DNA of 14,251 nt from Acidobacteriota bacterium. GTDB taxonomy: Bacteria; Acidobacteriota; Terriglobia; Bryobacterales; Bryobacteraceae. Under the pieces are notes generated by a model, which saw only the letters and a list, made by a program, of their open reading frames with translations, did no database searches and was not told the DNA's origin. The stretch spans positions 340 through 14,590 of the forward strand of contig QHXU01000038.1 in the NCBI GenBank assembly GCA_003223065.1, read 5' to 3'. Below are positions 1-6,681 of the stretch, in pieces. The position numbers and the translations under genes were made by a program. How positions within the stretch are numbered: position 1 is the first letter of the stretch; each line of letters opens with the position of its first letter.

Positions 1-2
1 AG

Positions 3-311
3 CGCTTTACCGCCGAGAAGATGCCGGTCATGCTGACGGTCTACCACCTGGATGGCAGCCGCCTGCTGCTGACCCATTACTGCGCGGCGGGTAATCAGCC
101 GCGGATGCAAGCCGGGCCACTCAACCCCGAAACCGGAGACCTGGAATTCAAGTTTCTCGATGCCACCAACCTCACCGGACCGGGCGCGGGTCATATGCAC
201 GGCGTCAAGATGCGCTTCGTCGATAATAAACACTTGATAAGTGAGTGGCAGTTCTACGAAAACGGTCAACCGAAATTCACCGAAGCCGGGCAGTACACTC
301 GCGTGCGGTAA
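3..311 (+). CDS. Uncharacterised protein, 5'-truncated at the window edge
   Basis: The reading frame is already open at the first codon in the window (R-F-T-A-E-K precedes the first Met at base 21), so the true start probably lies upstream and about 102 C-terminal residues are visible. The segment contains VYHLDGSRLLLTHYC followed by GNQPRM, a pattern I associate with small conserved hypothetical proteins of soil bacteria, often drawn as lipocalin-like barrels; I cannot assign a function. The many short alternating hydrophobic stretches suggest a beta-rich fold. The stop TAA (309-311) overlaps the Shine-Dalgarno sequence of the next gene, so the two are almost certainly co-transcribed. An internal start at 21 is possible, but no ribosome binding site is visible before it. 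Confidence 0.75.
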   Translation, partial: RFTAEKMPVMLTVYHLDGSRLLLTHYCAAGNQPRMQAGPLNPETGDLEFKFLDATNLTGPGAGHMHGVKMRFVDNKHLISEWQFYENGQPKFTEAGQYTRVR

Positions 312-316
312 GGAGG
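310..316 (+). promoter_or_regulatory. Shine-Dalgarno AAGGAGG for the YCII/DGPF gene
   Basis: A perfect AAGGAGG lies six bases before the ATG at 323 and overlaps the stop codon of the upstream gene. It fixes the start of the YCII gene at 323 rather than at the longer in-frame candidate at 245, and it indicates translational linkage of the two genes. Confidence 0.85.
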
Positions 317-322
317 AAACCG

Positions 323-661
323 ATGTCTCAATACATGCTCCTGCTCTATGACAATCCTTCGAACTGGCAGAAGCTCAGCCCGGAGGAGATGCAAAAGGCG
401 ATCGAAAAATATTTCGCCTGGACAAAGAAGTCTTTCACGGTGGACAGCAAGCGACTGGCCGGCGACCCTGGTCGCGTGATTCGCTCGCAAGGCGGTCATC
501 CGCGTGCCACGGATGGGCCCTACAGCGAAACCAAGGAGGTCCTCGGCGGCTACTACACAATCGATGCGGCCAATTACGACGAAGCCGTCCAGCGGGCGCT
601 GGGCCACCCGCATCTGGAGTACGGCGGCACGATCGAAGTGAGGCAAGTCTTCGGTACGTGA
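323..661 (+). CDS. YCII/DGPF-domain protein (partner of an ECF42 sigma factor)
   Basis: A 112-residue protein starting MSQYMLLLYDN. The opening strand MLLLYD, the segment ATDGPYSETKEVLGGYY (the DGPF-type signature, here DGPY) and the C-terminal GGTIEVRQVF are typical of the YCII-related/DGPF family, small alpha-beta proteins with a dimeric ferredoxin-like fold. Genes of this family are regularly found directly beside ECF42 sigma factors, as here. Their biochemical role is not settled; a sensing or small-molecule enzyme role is assumed. The start at ATG 323 is supported by AAGGAGG at 310-316. The stop TGA (659-661) overlaps the GTG start of the sigma gene in a GTGA arrangement, implying translational coupling. 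The length is normal for the family. Confidence 0.9.
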   Translation: MSQYMLLLYDNPSNWQKLSPEEMQKAIEKYFAWTKKSFTVDSKRLAGDPGRVIRSQGGHPRATDGPYSETKEVLGGYYTIDAANYDEAVQRALGHPHLEYGGTIEVRQVFGT

Positions 662-1290
662 TTCCTTCTTCCCAAACCGGTGGCCTGCTGGAACACCTGT
701 TCCGGCATCAGGCGGGCCGGATGGTCGCGCATCTTACGCGGCTCCTCGGCCCGGCGCACATCGACCTTGCGGAAGAGACTGTGCAAGAAACCATGCTGCG
801 GGCTCTCCAGACATGGCCCTATCAGGGCGTGCCGGAGAACGCCGCGGCATGGCTCTTTCGGGTGGCCCACAATGTCGCCATCGATGCGGTGCGCCGCAAC
901 CAGATTGCCGGCGAAAAGACCGACGCGATGGTAGCCGAGCTGTTTCGCGCCCCGCTAGCCGCGCTGGATGACCCGGATATTGAAGACCAGCTTCGGGACG
1001 ACGAGCTGCGCATGATTTTCATGTGCTGTCATCCCGAGATCTCGCGGGACGGCAGCGTGGCGTTGAGCCTGAAGACTGTCGGCGGCTTCAGCGTCCGTGA
1101 AATCGCGCGCGCCTTCCTTGCGGACGATGCCGCCATCGCGCAGCGGCTCGTCCGTGCCAAGCGCAAGATCCGCGAAGGACGCCTGACGCTGGACATGCCC
1201 CGCGGAGCGGAGCTGAAGCGGCGCCTCGACTCCGTTCTAGAGGTCATTTACCTCATCTTCAACGAGGGCTATGCAGCACACGAAACCTGA
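658..1290 (+). CDS. ECF42-type RNA polymerase sigma factor, N-terminal part (frameshifted)
   Basis: This 210-residue frame begins with GTG overlapping the YCII stop. Residues about 10-80 are sigma region 2, ending AAAWLFRVAHNVAIDAVRR. Residues about 115-172 are region 4, with FMCCHPEIS and GFSVREIARAFL, the DNA-binding helix-turn-helix of the -35 reader; the FMCCHP segment is characteristic of ECF42. Members of this group carry a long C-terminal TPR-like extension and total about 400-420 residues. Here the frame stops at TGA 1288-1290, just after the conserved NEGYAAH, and the expected continuation (LIRQDLCFEALRLG) is found one frame over. The truncated product would keep both sigma domains but lose the extension, which is thought to be needed for activity or its control. 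No anti-sigma gene is visible. Confidence 0.85.
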   Translation: MIPSSQTGGLLEHLFRHQAGRMVAHLTRLLGPAHIDLAEETVQETMLRALQTWPYQGVPENAAAWLFRVAHNVAIDAVRRNQIAGEKTDAMVAELFRAPLAALDDPDIEDQLRDDELRMIFMCCHPEISRDGSVALSLKTVGGFSVREIARAFLADDAAIAQRLVRAKRKIREGRLTLDMPRGAELKRRLDSVLEVIYLIFNEGYAAHET

Positions 1291-1925
1291 TCCGGCAGGA
1301 CCTTTGCTTCGAAGCCTTGCGACTCGGCAGCCTGGTCGCGTCTTCCTCGATTGCAACGCCGCGCGGGCACGCCCTGGCCGCGCTGATGGCGTTTCAAGCC
1401 GCTCGTTTGCCGGCTCGCATTGATCGGGCTGGCGACCTGGTGCTCATGGAATGGCAGGATCGCAGCCGGTGGGACCAGAGATTAATCAGTTTCGGCTTCC
1501 GCAAGTTCGATCAATCCATCGCGGGCGATGAGATTTCTGAATATCACATACAGGCAGCGATCGCGGCCACATACACGCGCGCCGTCGACCCCCACTCGGT
1601 CGATTGGCCGCTGATACTCGGGCTGCACGATCAACTCCTGTCCATCAACGCGTCTCCTGTCGTGGCCCTGAACCGGGCTGTGGTGGTGGCCAAGGTGCGC
1701 GGTCCCGCGGATGCGCTGGCCGCGATCGAGCCCCTGGAAAACGATCCGAAGCTACGCGATTACTACCTGTTGCCCGCCGTACGCGGTCACCTGCTGCTCG
1801 AACTCGGCCGATGCGCGGAAGCCGCCGATTGCTTCCGGGCGGCATTGGAATGCCATTGCTCCGAACCGGAGCGCCGGTTTTTGAGACGAAAACTCGAGAA
1901 ATGTGAGCCAGACCGCTTATTATAG
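1284..1925 (+). CDS. ECF42 sigma factor, C-terminal TPR-like extension (out of frame with its N-terminus)
   Basis: This frame continues the sigma factor from AAC CTG ATC (N-L-I-R-Q-D-L) to the TAG at 1923-1925. It gives about 213 residues of helical repeats typical of the ECF42 C-terminal extension: RSRWDQRLI, FDQSIAGDEISEYHIQAAIAA, SPVVALNRAVVVAKV, LRDYYLLPAVRGHLLLELGR and SEPERRFLRRKL. These fit the family along the whole length, so the protein was intact until recently or is intact in reality. No good start codon or ribosome binding site precedes it; the nearest in-frame start-like codon is TTG at 1317. It is therefore the second half of one gene, not a separate gene. A re-read of base 1284, or one base missing from the GAAAC run, explains the shift. 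Confidence 0.8.
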   Translation, partial: NLIRQDLCFEALRLGSLVASSSIATPRGHALAALMAFQAARLPARIDRAGDLVLMEWQDRSRWDQRLISFGFRKFDQSIAGDEISEYHIQAAIAATYTRAVDPHSVDWPLILGLHDQLLSINASPVVALNRAVVVAKVRGPADALAAIEPLENDPKLRDYYLLPAVRGHLLLELGRCAEAADCFRAALECHCSEPERRFLRRKLEKCEPDRLL

Positions 1926-1926
1926 T

Positions 1927-1933
1927 GGGAAGG
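1927..1933 (+). promoter_or_regulatory. Shine-Dalgarno GGGAAGG for the first ATP-grasp gene
   Basis: GGGAAGG lies five bases before the ATG at 1939. It favours that start over the in-frame GTG at 1903, which sits inside the end of the sigma factor frame and would add twelve residues without family resemblance. Confidence 0.7.
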
Positions 1934-1938
1934 CTCTG

Positions 1939-2883
1939 ATGAGAAAAATCGGCATCATTTATGGGATGGAGAACACCTTCCCGGGCGCGCTGGTCGACCG
2001 GATCAATTCCATGCGCGTCGACGGCGTCACGGCCGAACACGTCCGCATTGGCGGCATTCGCATGGCCGAACCCTCTGGCTATCGCGTCATTGTTGACCGC
2101 ATCTCGCACGATATCGCTTTTTATCGCGCTTATCTCAAGAATGCAATCCTCACCGGCACGACCGTCATCAACAATCCCTTCTGGTGGGGCGCCGACGACA
2201 AGTTTTTCAATTACGCCCTCGCATCCAAAATCGGGGTGGCGGTTCCGCCCACCGTCCTGCTGCCGCACAAATCGCATCCGCCCGGCACCACCAGCGAATC
2301 GATGCGCAATCTCATCTATCCGCTCAATTGGGAAGAAATCTTCCAATACATAGGATTCCCGGCGTTCTTGAAGCCTTTCAGCGGCGGCGGCTGGAAGAGC
2401 GTCTACAAAGTGCACAACCCGGAAGAGCTGTTCCGCGCCTACGATGAAACCGGCGAGCTTTGTATGACCCTGCAGCGCGCCATCGATTTCGACGACTATT
2501 TTCGTTGTTATGTCGTCGGCCAGCAGAAAGTGCACGTCATGCGCTACGATCCGCGCCGGCCGCACGCCGAACGCTACGTGCGAAACGGCCCGCCGATCGA
2601 TTCCGCTCTTCATGCGCGAGTCATCGACGACTGCTTGAGGCTATGCCGCGCGCTCGGATACGATCTGAACACCGTTGAGTTTGCGGTGGAAGACGGCATT
2701 CCCTACGCGATCGATTTCTTGAATCCCGCGCCCGACGCCGATTACCACTCAGTCGGTCCGGAGAACTTTCAGTGGATTGTGGATGCCGTCGCCAAATTGG
2801 CGGTCGAGCAGGCCCTCCGGGAACCGGCTAACATAGACATGCGCTGGGCGAGCTTTCTGAACGCCGCCGCGGGGCGGGCATGA
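1939..2883 (+). CDS. ATP-grasp family carboxylate-amine/thiol ligase (RimK/D-Ala-D-Ala ligase-like)
   Basis: A 314-residue soluble protein with no signal peptide. Features of the ATP-grasp fold appear in order: NPFWWGADDKF (residues 79-89) and IGVAVPPTVLL (98-108) as in the pre-ATP-grasp linker; FPAFLKPFSGGGWKSVYKV (140-158) with the ATP-binding Lys and glycine-rich loop; QRAIDFDDYFRCYVVG (179-194); and VEFAVEDG followed by YAIDFLNPAPDAD (246-268) with the acidic and Asn metal ligands, Asp replacing the usual Glu. Such enzymes activate a carboxylate as an acyl phosphate and join it to an amine. The substrates cannot be told from sequence. The gene begins 13 bases after the sigma factor frame and ends in an ATGA overlap with the YbdK-like ligase gene, making it the first cistron of a five-gene coupled run. 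Confidence 0.85.
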   Translation: MRKIGIIYGMENTFPGALVDRINSMRVDGVTAEHVRIGGIRMAEPSGYRVIVDRISHDIAFYRAYLKNAILTGTTVINNPFWWGADDKFFNYALASKIGVAVPPTVLLPHKSHPPGTTSESMRNLIYPLNWEEIFQYIGFPAFLKPFSGGGWKSVYKVHNPEELFRAYDETGELCMTLQRAIDFDDYFRCYVVGQQKVHVMRYDPRRPHAERYVRNGPPIDSALHARVIDDCLRLCRALGYDLNTVEFAVEDGIPYAIDFLNPAPDADYHSVGPENFQWIVDAVAKLAVEQALREPANIDMRWASFLNAAAGRA

Positions 2884-4013
2884 GACCAAGCTTTTCCATC
2901 GGCATCGAGGAAGAGTATCAGACCATCGATCCGGTCACGCGAGACCTGCGCTCGCATATCGACGCCGAGATTATCGAGAAAGGCAAGATCCGGCTCAAGG
3001 AAGCCGTTAAGGCAGAAATGCACCAGAGCGTGGTCGAGGTCGGCACGGGCGTCTGCCGCAATATCCAGGAAGCGCGCGACGAAGTGCGCCAGCTTCGCTG
3101 CACCATCGCCGGTCTGGCGCGTGAGAACGGGCTGCGCGTAGCCGCCGCCGGCACGCATCCTTTCGCCGATTGGCGAAAGCAGGAAATCTATCCCGACCCG
3201 CGCTATTACACCATCGTCGAAGACATGAAGACTGTGGCGCGCGCGAACCTGATCTTCGGACTTCACGTGCACATCGGCGTCGAGGACCGCGAGACCGCGA
3301 TTCAACTGATGAACGCCGCCCGTTATTTCGTGCCGCACATGCTCGCGCTTTCGGCCAATTCGCCCTTCTGGCTGGGCATGGATACTGGTCTCAAGTCGTA
3401 CCGGTGCAAGGTGTTCGATAAGTTCCCTCGCACCAACATTCCCGACTATTTTCAAAGCTGGGGTGAGTACCAGAGTTTCGTCGATCTGCTGGTGCAAACC
3501 GGCTGCATCGACAACGCCAAGAAAATCTGGTGGGACATCCGGCCGCATCCTTATTTTCAGACGCTCGAGTTTCGCGTCTGTGACATCCCGATGCGCCTGG
3601 AGGAAACCGTCGCCATCGCCGCGCTGATCCAGGCTACCGTCGCCAAGCTCTACAAGCTCTATGAGGCAAACCAGGGATTTCGCCTGTACCGGCGCGCGCT
3701 CATCATGGAGAATAAGTGGCGCGCAGCGCGCTATGGTCTTGATGGCAAGCTGATCGACTTCGGCCGCAAGATCGAAGTTCCGATGCGCGACCTGGTCGAT
3801 GAGTACTTGGCCCTGGTCGACGATGTAGTCGATGAGCTCGGCTCGCGCAAAGAAATCGAAGGGATTCGCAAGATCGTGCAGATGGGCAACGGTGCGGACC
3901 GCCAGTTGCGCGTGTTCAAGGAAACGGGGGATTTGACAAAAGTCGTGGATTACATCATCGAAGAGACCGAGTCCTCGGTGGGAGCCTACGTGGGAACGGG
4001 TGTTGCGCAATGA
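2880..4013 (+). CDS. Carboxylate-amine ligase, YbdK/GCS2 family (glutamate-cysteine ligase-like)
   Basis: At 377 residues the length matches YbdK-type ligases (about 370). Hallmarks of the GCS2 fold are GIEEEYQ (8-14, acidic metal-binding strand), AAAGTHPFADW (88-98), FGLHVHIGV (126-134), SANSPFWLGMDTGLKSYR (158-175) and WDIRPHPYFQTLEFRVCD (218-235), followed by AIAALIQATVAKL. The family forms gamma-glutamyl-type amide bonds using ATP. YbdK itself has only weak glutamate-cysteine ligase activity, so the true amine partner is uncertain. The start ATG overlaps the upstream stop (ATGA at 2880-2883) and GGGGCGGG precedes it. The end overlaps the peptidase gene the same way (4010-4013). All visible catalytic motifs look intact. 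Confidence 0.93.
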   Translation: MRPSFSIGIEEEYQTIDPVTRDLRSHIDAEIIEKGKIRLKEAVKAEMHQSVVEVGTGVCRNIQEARDEVRQLRCTIAGLARENGLRVAAAGTHPFADWRKQEIYPDPRYYTIVEDMKTVARANLIFGLHVHIGVEDRETAIQLMNAARYFVPHMLALSANSPFWLGMDTGLKSYRCKVFDKFPRTNIPDYFQSWGEYQSFVDLLVQTGCIDNAKKIWWDIRPHPYFQTLEFRVCDIPMRLEETVAIAALIQATVAKLYKLYEANQGFRLYRRALIMENKWRAARYGLDGKLIDFGRKIEVPMRDLVDEYLALVDDVVDELGSRKEIEGIRKIVQMGNGADRQLRVFKETGDLTKVVDYIIEETESSVGAYVGTGVAQ

Positions 4014-5026
4014 CGGACCTTCGCGCGGTGCCGTTTGATCCGGAATACGGCGAGGGCGCGCGCAATGCCGTGCACGTTTGCCTGCGCGTCGGGCGGCACG
4101 AGAAAGTCACGCTGATCACCGATCAGGCGTGCCTCCAAATCGCGGCCAGCCTCGCCGCTGAACTGGACAACCTCGGCGCTGCCTATCGGTCATTTGTGCT
4201 CGAAGAGTTCGCGCCGCGGCCGCTCACCGAGATGCCGCCGCCCGTGCTCGACGATCTCGAGACAAGCCAGGTGAGCATCTACGCCGTGATCGCGCAGCCA
4301 AACGAGCTCCGCACACGAATGCAGATGACCAATGTGATCAACCGCCTCCATATCCGCCATGCCCATATGGTGAACATCGAGCCGCGCATCATGCTCGAAG
4401 GCATGCGGGCAGACTTCCGTAAGGTGGACGCCCTGAGCGTCAAGGTTCGGGAGATCGCGCAATCCGCGCAGTTGATCCGAGCCCGCACCGCCGCCGGCAC
4501 GGACCTCAGAGCGGAATTGAACCCGCAATATAAGTGGATCAAAACCAGCGGCATCATCAGCTCGTACAAGTGGGGCAATCTCCCCGGCGGCGAGGTATTC
4601 ACAACGCCGGGCGAAGTAAACGGTACCTTCGTAATCGATGGCGTGGTGGGTGACTATCTTTGCGCCAAGTACGGCGACTTGAAGGAGACTCCGTTGACGG
4701 TCCGTGTGGAGGGCAATCGGCTCAAAGAGGCGCACTCGGCCAATCGCACTCTCGAGGATGAGTTCTGGCGCTATACCCACGCCGACTCGAACAGCGACCG
4801 TGTGGGCGAGTTCGCGATCGGAACAAACATCAGCCTGCACGGCGTGATCGGAAACATCTTGCAGGACGAGAAAATCCCCGGCGTCCACATCGCTTTCGGA
4901 AATCCTTACGGCGCGCACACCGGCGCGGAGTGGGATTGCTCGACCCACATCGATGTTGTCGGTACGAAATTCGATATCTGGGCTGACGACCGCCAGATCA
5001 TGCGCTCGGGCGCGTTCCTTATCTGA
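4010..5026 (+). CDS. M29-family metallo-aminopeptidase (leucyl aminopeptidase/aminopeptidase T-like)
   Basis: 338 residues, shorter than the roughly 410 of AmpS/AmpT enzymes. The C-terminal catalytic domain keeps NLPGGEVFTTPGEVNGTF (190-207), GEFAIGTN (266-273), VHIAFGNPYG (292-301) and THIDVVG (312-318). From family knowledge, the two-metal site of M29 uses Glu, Glu, His, Tyr, His and Asp. Here these map to about E195, E267, H293, Y300, H313 and D315, with spacings close to the family apart from a shorter Tyr-to-His interval. The enzyme should therefore be catalytically competent and cytoplasmic, removing N-terminal residues or cleaving a related amide. Placed between ligase genes, it may process or recycle their product. 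It starts in an ATGA overlap and its TGA shares one base with the next ATG. The shortening suggests a distinct subgroup rather than a generic housekeeping peptidase. Confidence 0.85.
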   Translation: MTDLRAVPFDPEYGEGARNAVHVCLRVGRHEKVTLITDQACLQIAASLAAELDNLGAAYRSFVLEEFAPRPLTEMPPPVLDDLETSQVSIYAVIAQPNELRTRMQMTNVINRLHIRHAHMVNIEPRIMLEGMRADFRKVDALSVKVREIAQSAQLIRARTAAGTDLRAELNPQYKWIKTSGIISSYKWGNLPGGEVFTTPGEVNGTFVIDGVVGDYLCAKYGDLKETPLTVRVEGNRLKEAHSANRTLEDEFWRYTHADSNSDRVGEFAIGTNISLHGVIGNILQDEKIPGVHIAFGNPYGAHTGAEWDCSTHIDVVGTKFDIWADDRQIMRSGAFLI

Positions 5027-6147
5027 TGGTCCCGGAGCTAAGGAAGCGGTTCAACGCAACCTTCACCCCGGACAAATACCGGCGGTTTTTGAGCCTGCTC
5101 GACGCGGGCTGCGGGACCCCGGTCAAATTTCGCAACTGCGAAACACCCTGCTTCCTGCCGGGCGCGCTGTTCCAGAAGATGGAGCGCTACGGTGTCGAAC
5201 TGATCTGCCAATTGATGACGCCGGACTACCTGGCGCGCTCAGAACAAACGATTCCGGCAGCGTATCGCGTACCGAATGAAGATGCGCGCCCGTTGTTCAT
5301 CCAGGTCGATTTCGGATTGACAGCGGGCCTTGAGCCAAAGTTGGTCGAGATTCAGGCCTTCCCTTCGCTCTATGCTTATCAGCCGTTTCTCCAGCAAACG
5401 TATCGCGAAGCCTACGAGCTCGACGTTACGCCCGGCCCTTCTTTCGAGGCCCTGTTCCGGCGCGCCGTGCTTGGCCGCCATGCGCCGGAGAACGTGGTTT
5501 TGCTCGAAATCGATCCAAAGAACCAAAAGACGCTTCCGGATTTTCTGTTGACTGAGAAAATGCTTGGCGTCAAAACCGTCTGCATCACCCAAGTGGAGAA
5601 GCGCGGCAACCGGCTGTTCCATTGCGGGGTTCCCATCAAGCGCATCTACAACCGCGTTATCGTCGACGAAATGGTTCGCAAGGGCGTGAAGCCCGCCTTT
5701 GATTTTCGGGACCATCTGGAAGTGGAGTGGGCCGGCAATCCGAACTGGTATTTCCGCATTAGCAAATTCTCAATTCCGTTTCTGAAGCATGTTTCGGTTC
5801 CTCGCACTCATTTCTTGAGCGAAGGCGCTCCGGACGATCTCGAGAATTGGGTACTGAAGCCGCTGTACTCATTCGCGGGGCTGGGAGTCGTCGTGGGCCC
5901 AACGCCTGCCGATATTGCACAGATAGGCGATCCCTCGCAGTACATTCTGCAGGAGCGAGTCGATTTCGCGCCTCTGATCGAAACCCCGAAAGGCGGCACT
6001 AAAGCGGAGATCCGCATAATGTACCTGTGGGTGGATGAACTGCGCGCGGTCGCTACAATCGTCCGGATGGGGCGCGGCAAAATGATGGGCGTCGATCACA
6101 ATCGTGATCTCGAATGGGTCGGAGCCTCGGCAGCCTTTGTCGTATGA
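5026..6147 (+). CDS. Uncharacterised protein, probable circularly permuted ATP-grasp-like ligase
   Basis: 373 residues, no signal peptide or membrane segment. I do not recognise a named enzyme. Residues 92-119 contain IQVDFGL and KLVEIQAFPSLYAY, resembling the acidic metal-binding segment (DF.L...KLIEIN type) found near the N-terminus of circularly permuted ATP-grasp proteins such as glutathionylspermidine-synthase relatives. Residues 205-215 read KRIYNRVIVDE. Later, WVLKPLYSFAGLGVVVGP (275-292) looks like the ATP-binding Lys plus glycine-rich loop, then YILQERVDF (306-314), AEIRIMYLW (327-335) and VRMGRGKMMGVDHNRD (346-361). Having the metal-site motif before the nucleotide loop is what a permutation predicts. 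The gene starts at ATG 5026, sharing a base with the peptidase stop, and ends in an ATGA overlap with the MaoC gene. Function as an amide ligase is inference. Confidence 0.65.
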   Translation: MVPELRKRFNATFTPDKYRRFLSLLDAGCGTPVKFRNCETPCFLPGALFQKMERYGVELICQLMTPDYLARSEQTIPAAYRVPNEDARPLFIQVDFGLTAGLEPKLVEIQAFPSLYAYQPFLQQTYREAYELDVTPGPSFEALFRRAVLGRHAPENVVLLEIDPKNQKTLPDFLLTEKMLGVKTVCITQVEKRGNRLFHCGVPIKRIYNRVIVDEMVRKGVKPAFDFRDHLEVEWAGNPNWYFRISKFSIPFLKHVSVPRTHFLSEGAPDDLENWVLKPLYSFAGLGVVVGPTPADIAQIGDPSQYILQERVDFAPLIETPKGGTKAEIRIMYLWVDELRAVATIVRMGRGKMMGVDHNRDLEWVGASAAFVV

Positions 6148-6632
6148 AACCAGGGTTTGGTCCGAAATACCTCGAGGACCTGGCGGTGGGCGACCGCAAC
6201 CAGACGGCGTCCATCGAAGTGACGGAATCCGATTCGATCGCGTTCGCAGAGCGCTACGACCCGCAGCCCATGCACACTGATCCCGAGGCTGCCGCGCGCG
6301 GCCCGTTCAACGGCCTCATCGCGAGCGGGTGGCACACAGTGGCCATGGTGATGCGCCTGATGGTCGACTCACACCCTCTCGGAAGCGCGCCCCTCCTGGG
6401 ATTGGGCGTGGACGAGTTGCGCTGGCCGAATCCGGTCCGGCCGGGCGATACGATTCAAGCTGAAACGGAGGTGGTCTTGATCACTCCTTCAAAATCGAAG
6501 CCGGATTACGGAGTGGTGCGCTTGAGAGTCACCGCGCGCAATCAACGCGGAGAGCCGGTCTTAGTGATGACGCCGAACCTGTGGGTAGCGCGGCGCACCG
6601 CAACGGAGAAGCCCGTCCCAACCCAAAAGTAA
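6144..6632 (+). CDS. MaoC-like (R)-specific enoyl-CoA hydratase/dehydratase family protein
   Basis: 162 residues, the usual length for a single hot-dog-fold MaoC protein. The catalytic hydratase-2 motif is clear: FAERYDPQPMHTDPEAA (34-50) with Asp39 and His44, then GLIASGWHT (57-65) and ELRWPNPVRPGDTI (91-104). Family members add or remove water across an enoyl-CoA double bond, so the substrate is probably an acyl-CoA or similar thioester. The ATG at 6144 overlaps the stop of the preceding gene (ATGA); an in-frame start at 6114 would lie inside that gene and adds residues without family similarity. It is the last of five coupled cistrons. Its link to peptide-ligase chemistry is unexplained: it may modify an acyl group of the product or simply be carried in the operon. 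Confidence 0.9.
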   Translation: MKPGFGPKYLEDLAVGDRNQTASIEVTESDSIAFAERYDPQPMHTDPEAAARGPFNGLIASGWHTVAMVMRLMVDSHPLGSAPLLGLGVDELRWPNPVRPGDTIQAETEVVLITPSKSKPDYGVVRLRVTARNQRGEPVLVMTPNLWVARRTATEKPVPTQK

Positions 6633-6681
6633 GCCGAAACTACAAAGCCGTCCGGATCATCAGATCAATTGGAGATGATTG

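Noticed and set aside
245..322. Longer N-terminus for the YCII/DGPF protein
   Set aside because: It would overlap the upstream gene, and the extra residues do not fit the family. AAGGAGG at 310-316 marks ATG 323.
1276..1290. Programmed -1 frameshift in the sigma factor gene
   Set aside because: The sequence CAC GAA ACC TGA is not an X-XXY-YYZ slippery site and I saw no stimulatory hairpin; mutation or sequence error is simpler.
1903..1938. GTG start for the first ATP-grasp protein
   Set aside because: The added residues are unlike the family start, and GGGAAGG directly precedes the ATG at 1939.
1645..2613. 322-codon minus-strand frame opposite the sigma/ATP-grasp region
   Set aside because: It spans the boundary between two well-supported plus-strand genes and has no recognisable family features.
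2769..4010. 413-codon minus-strand frame opposite the YbdK-like gene
   Set aside because: The plus strand encodes a clear full-length GCS2 ligase with all motifs; the opposite frame shows no recognisable domain and is a codon-bias shadow.
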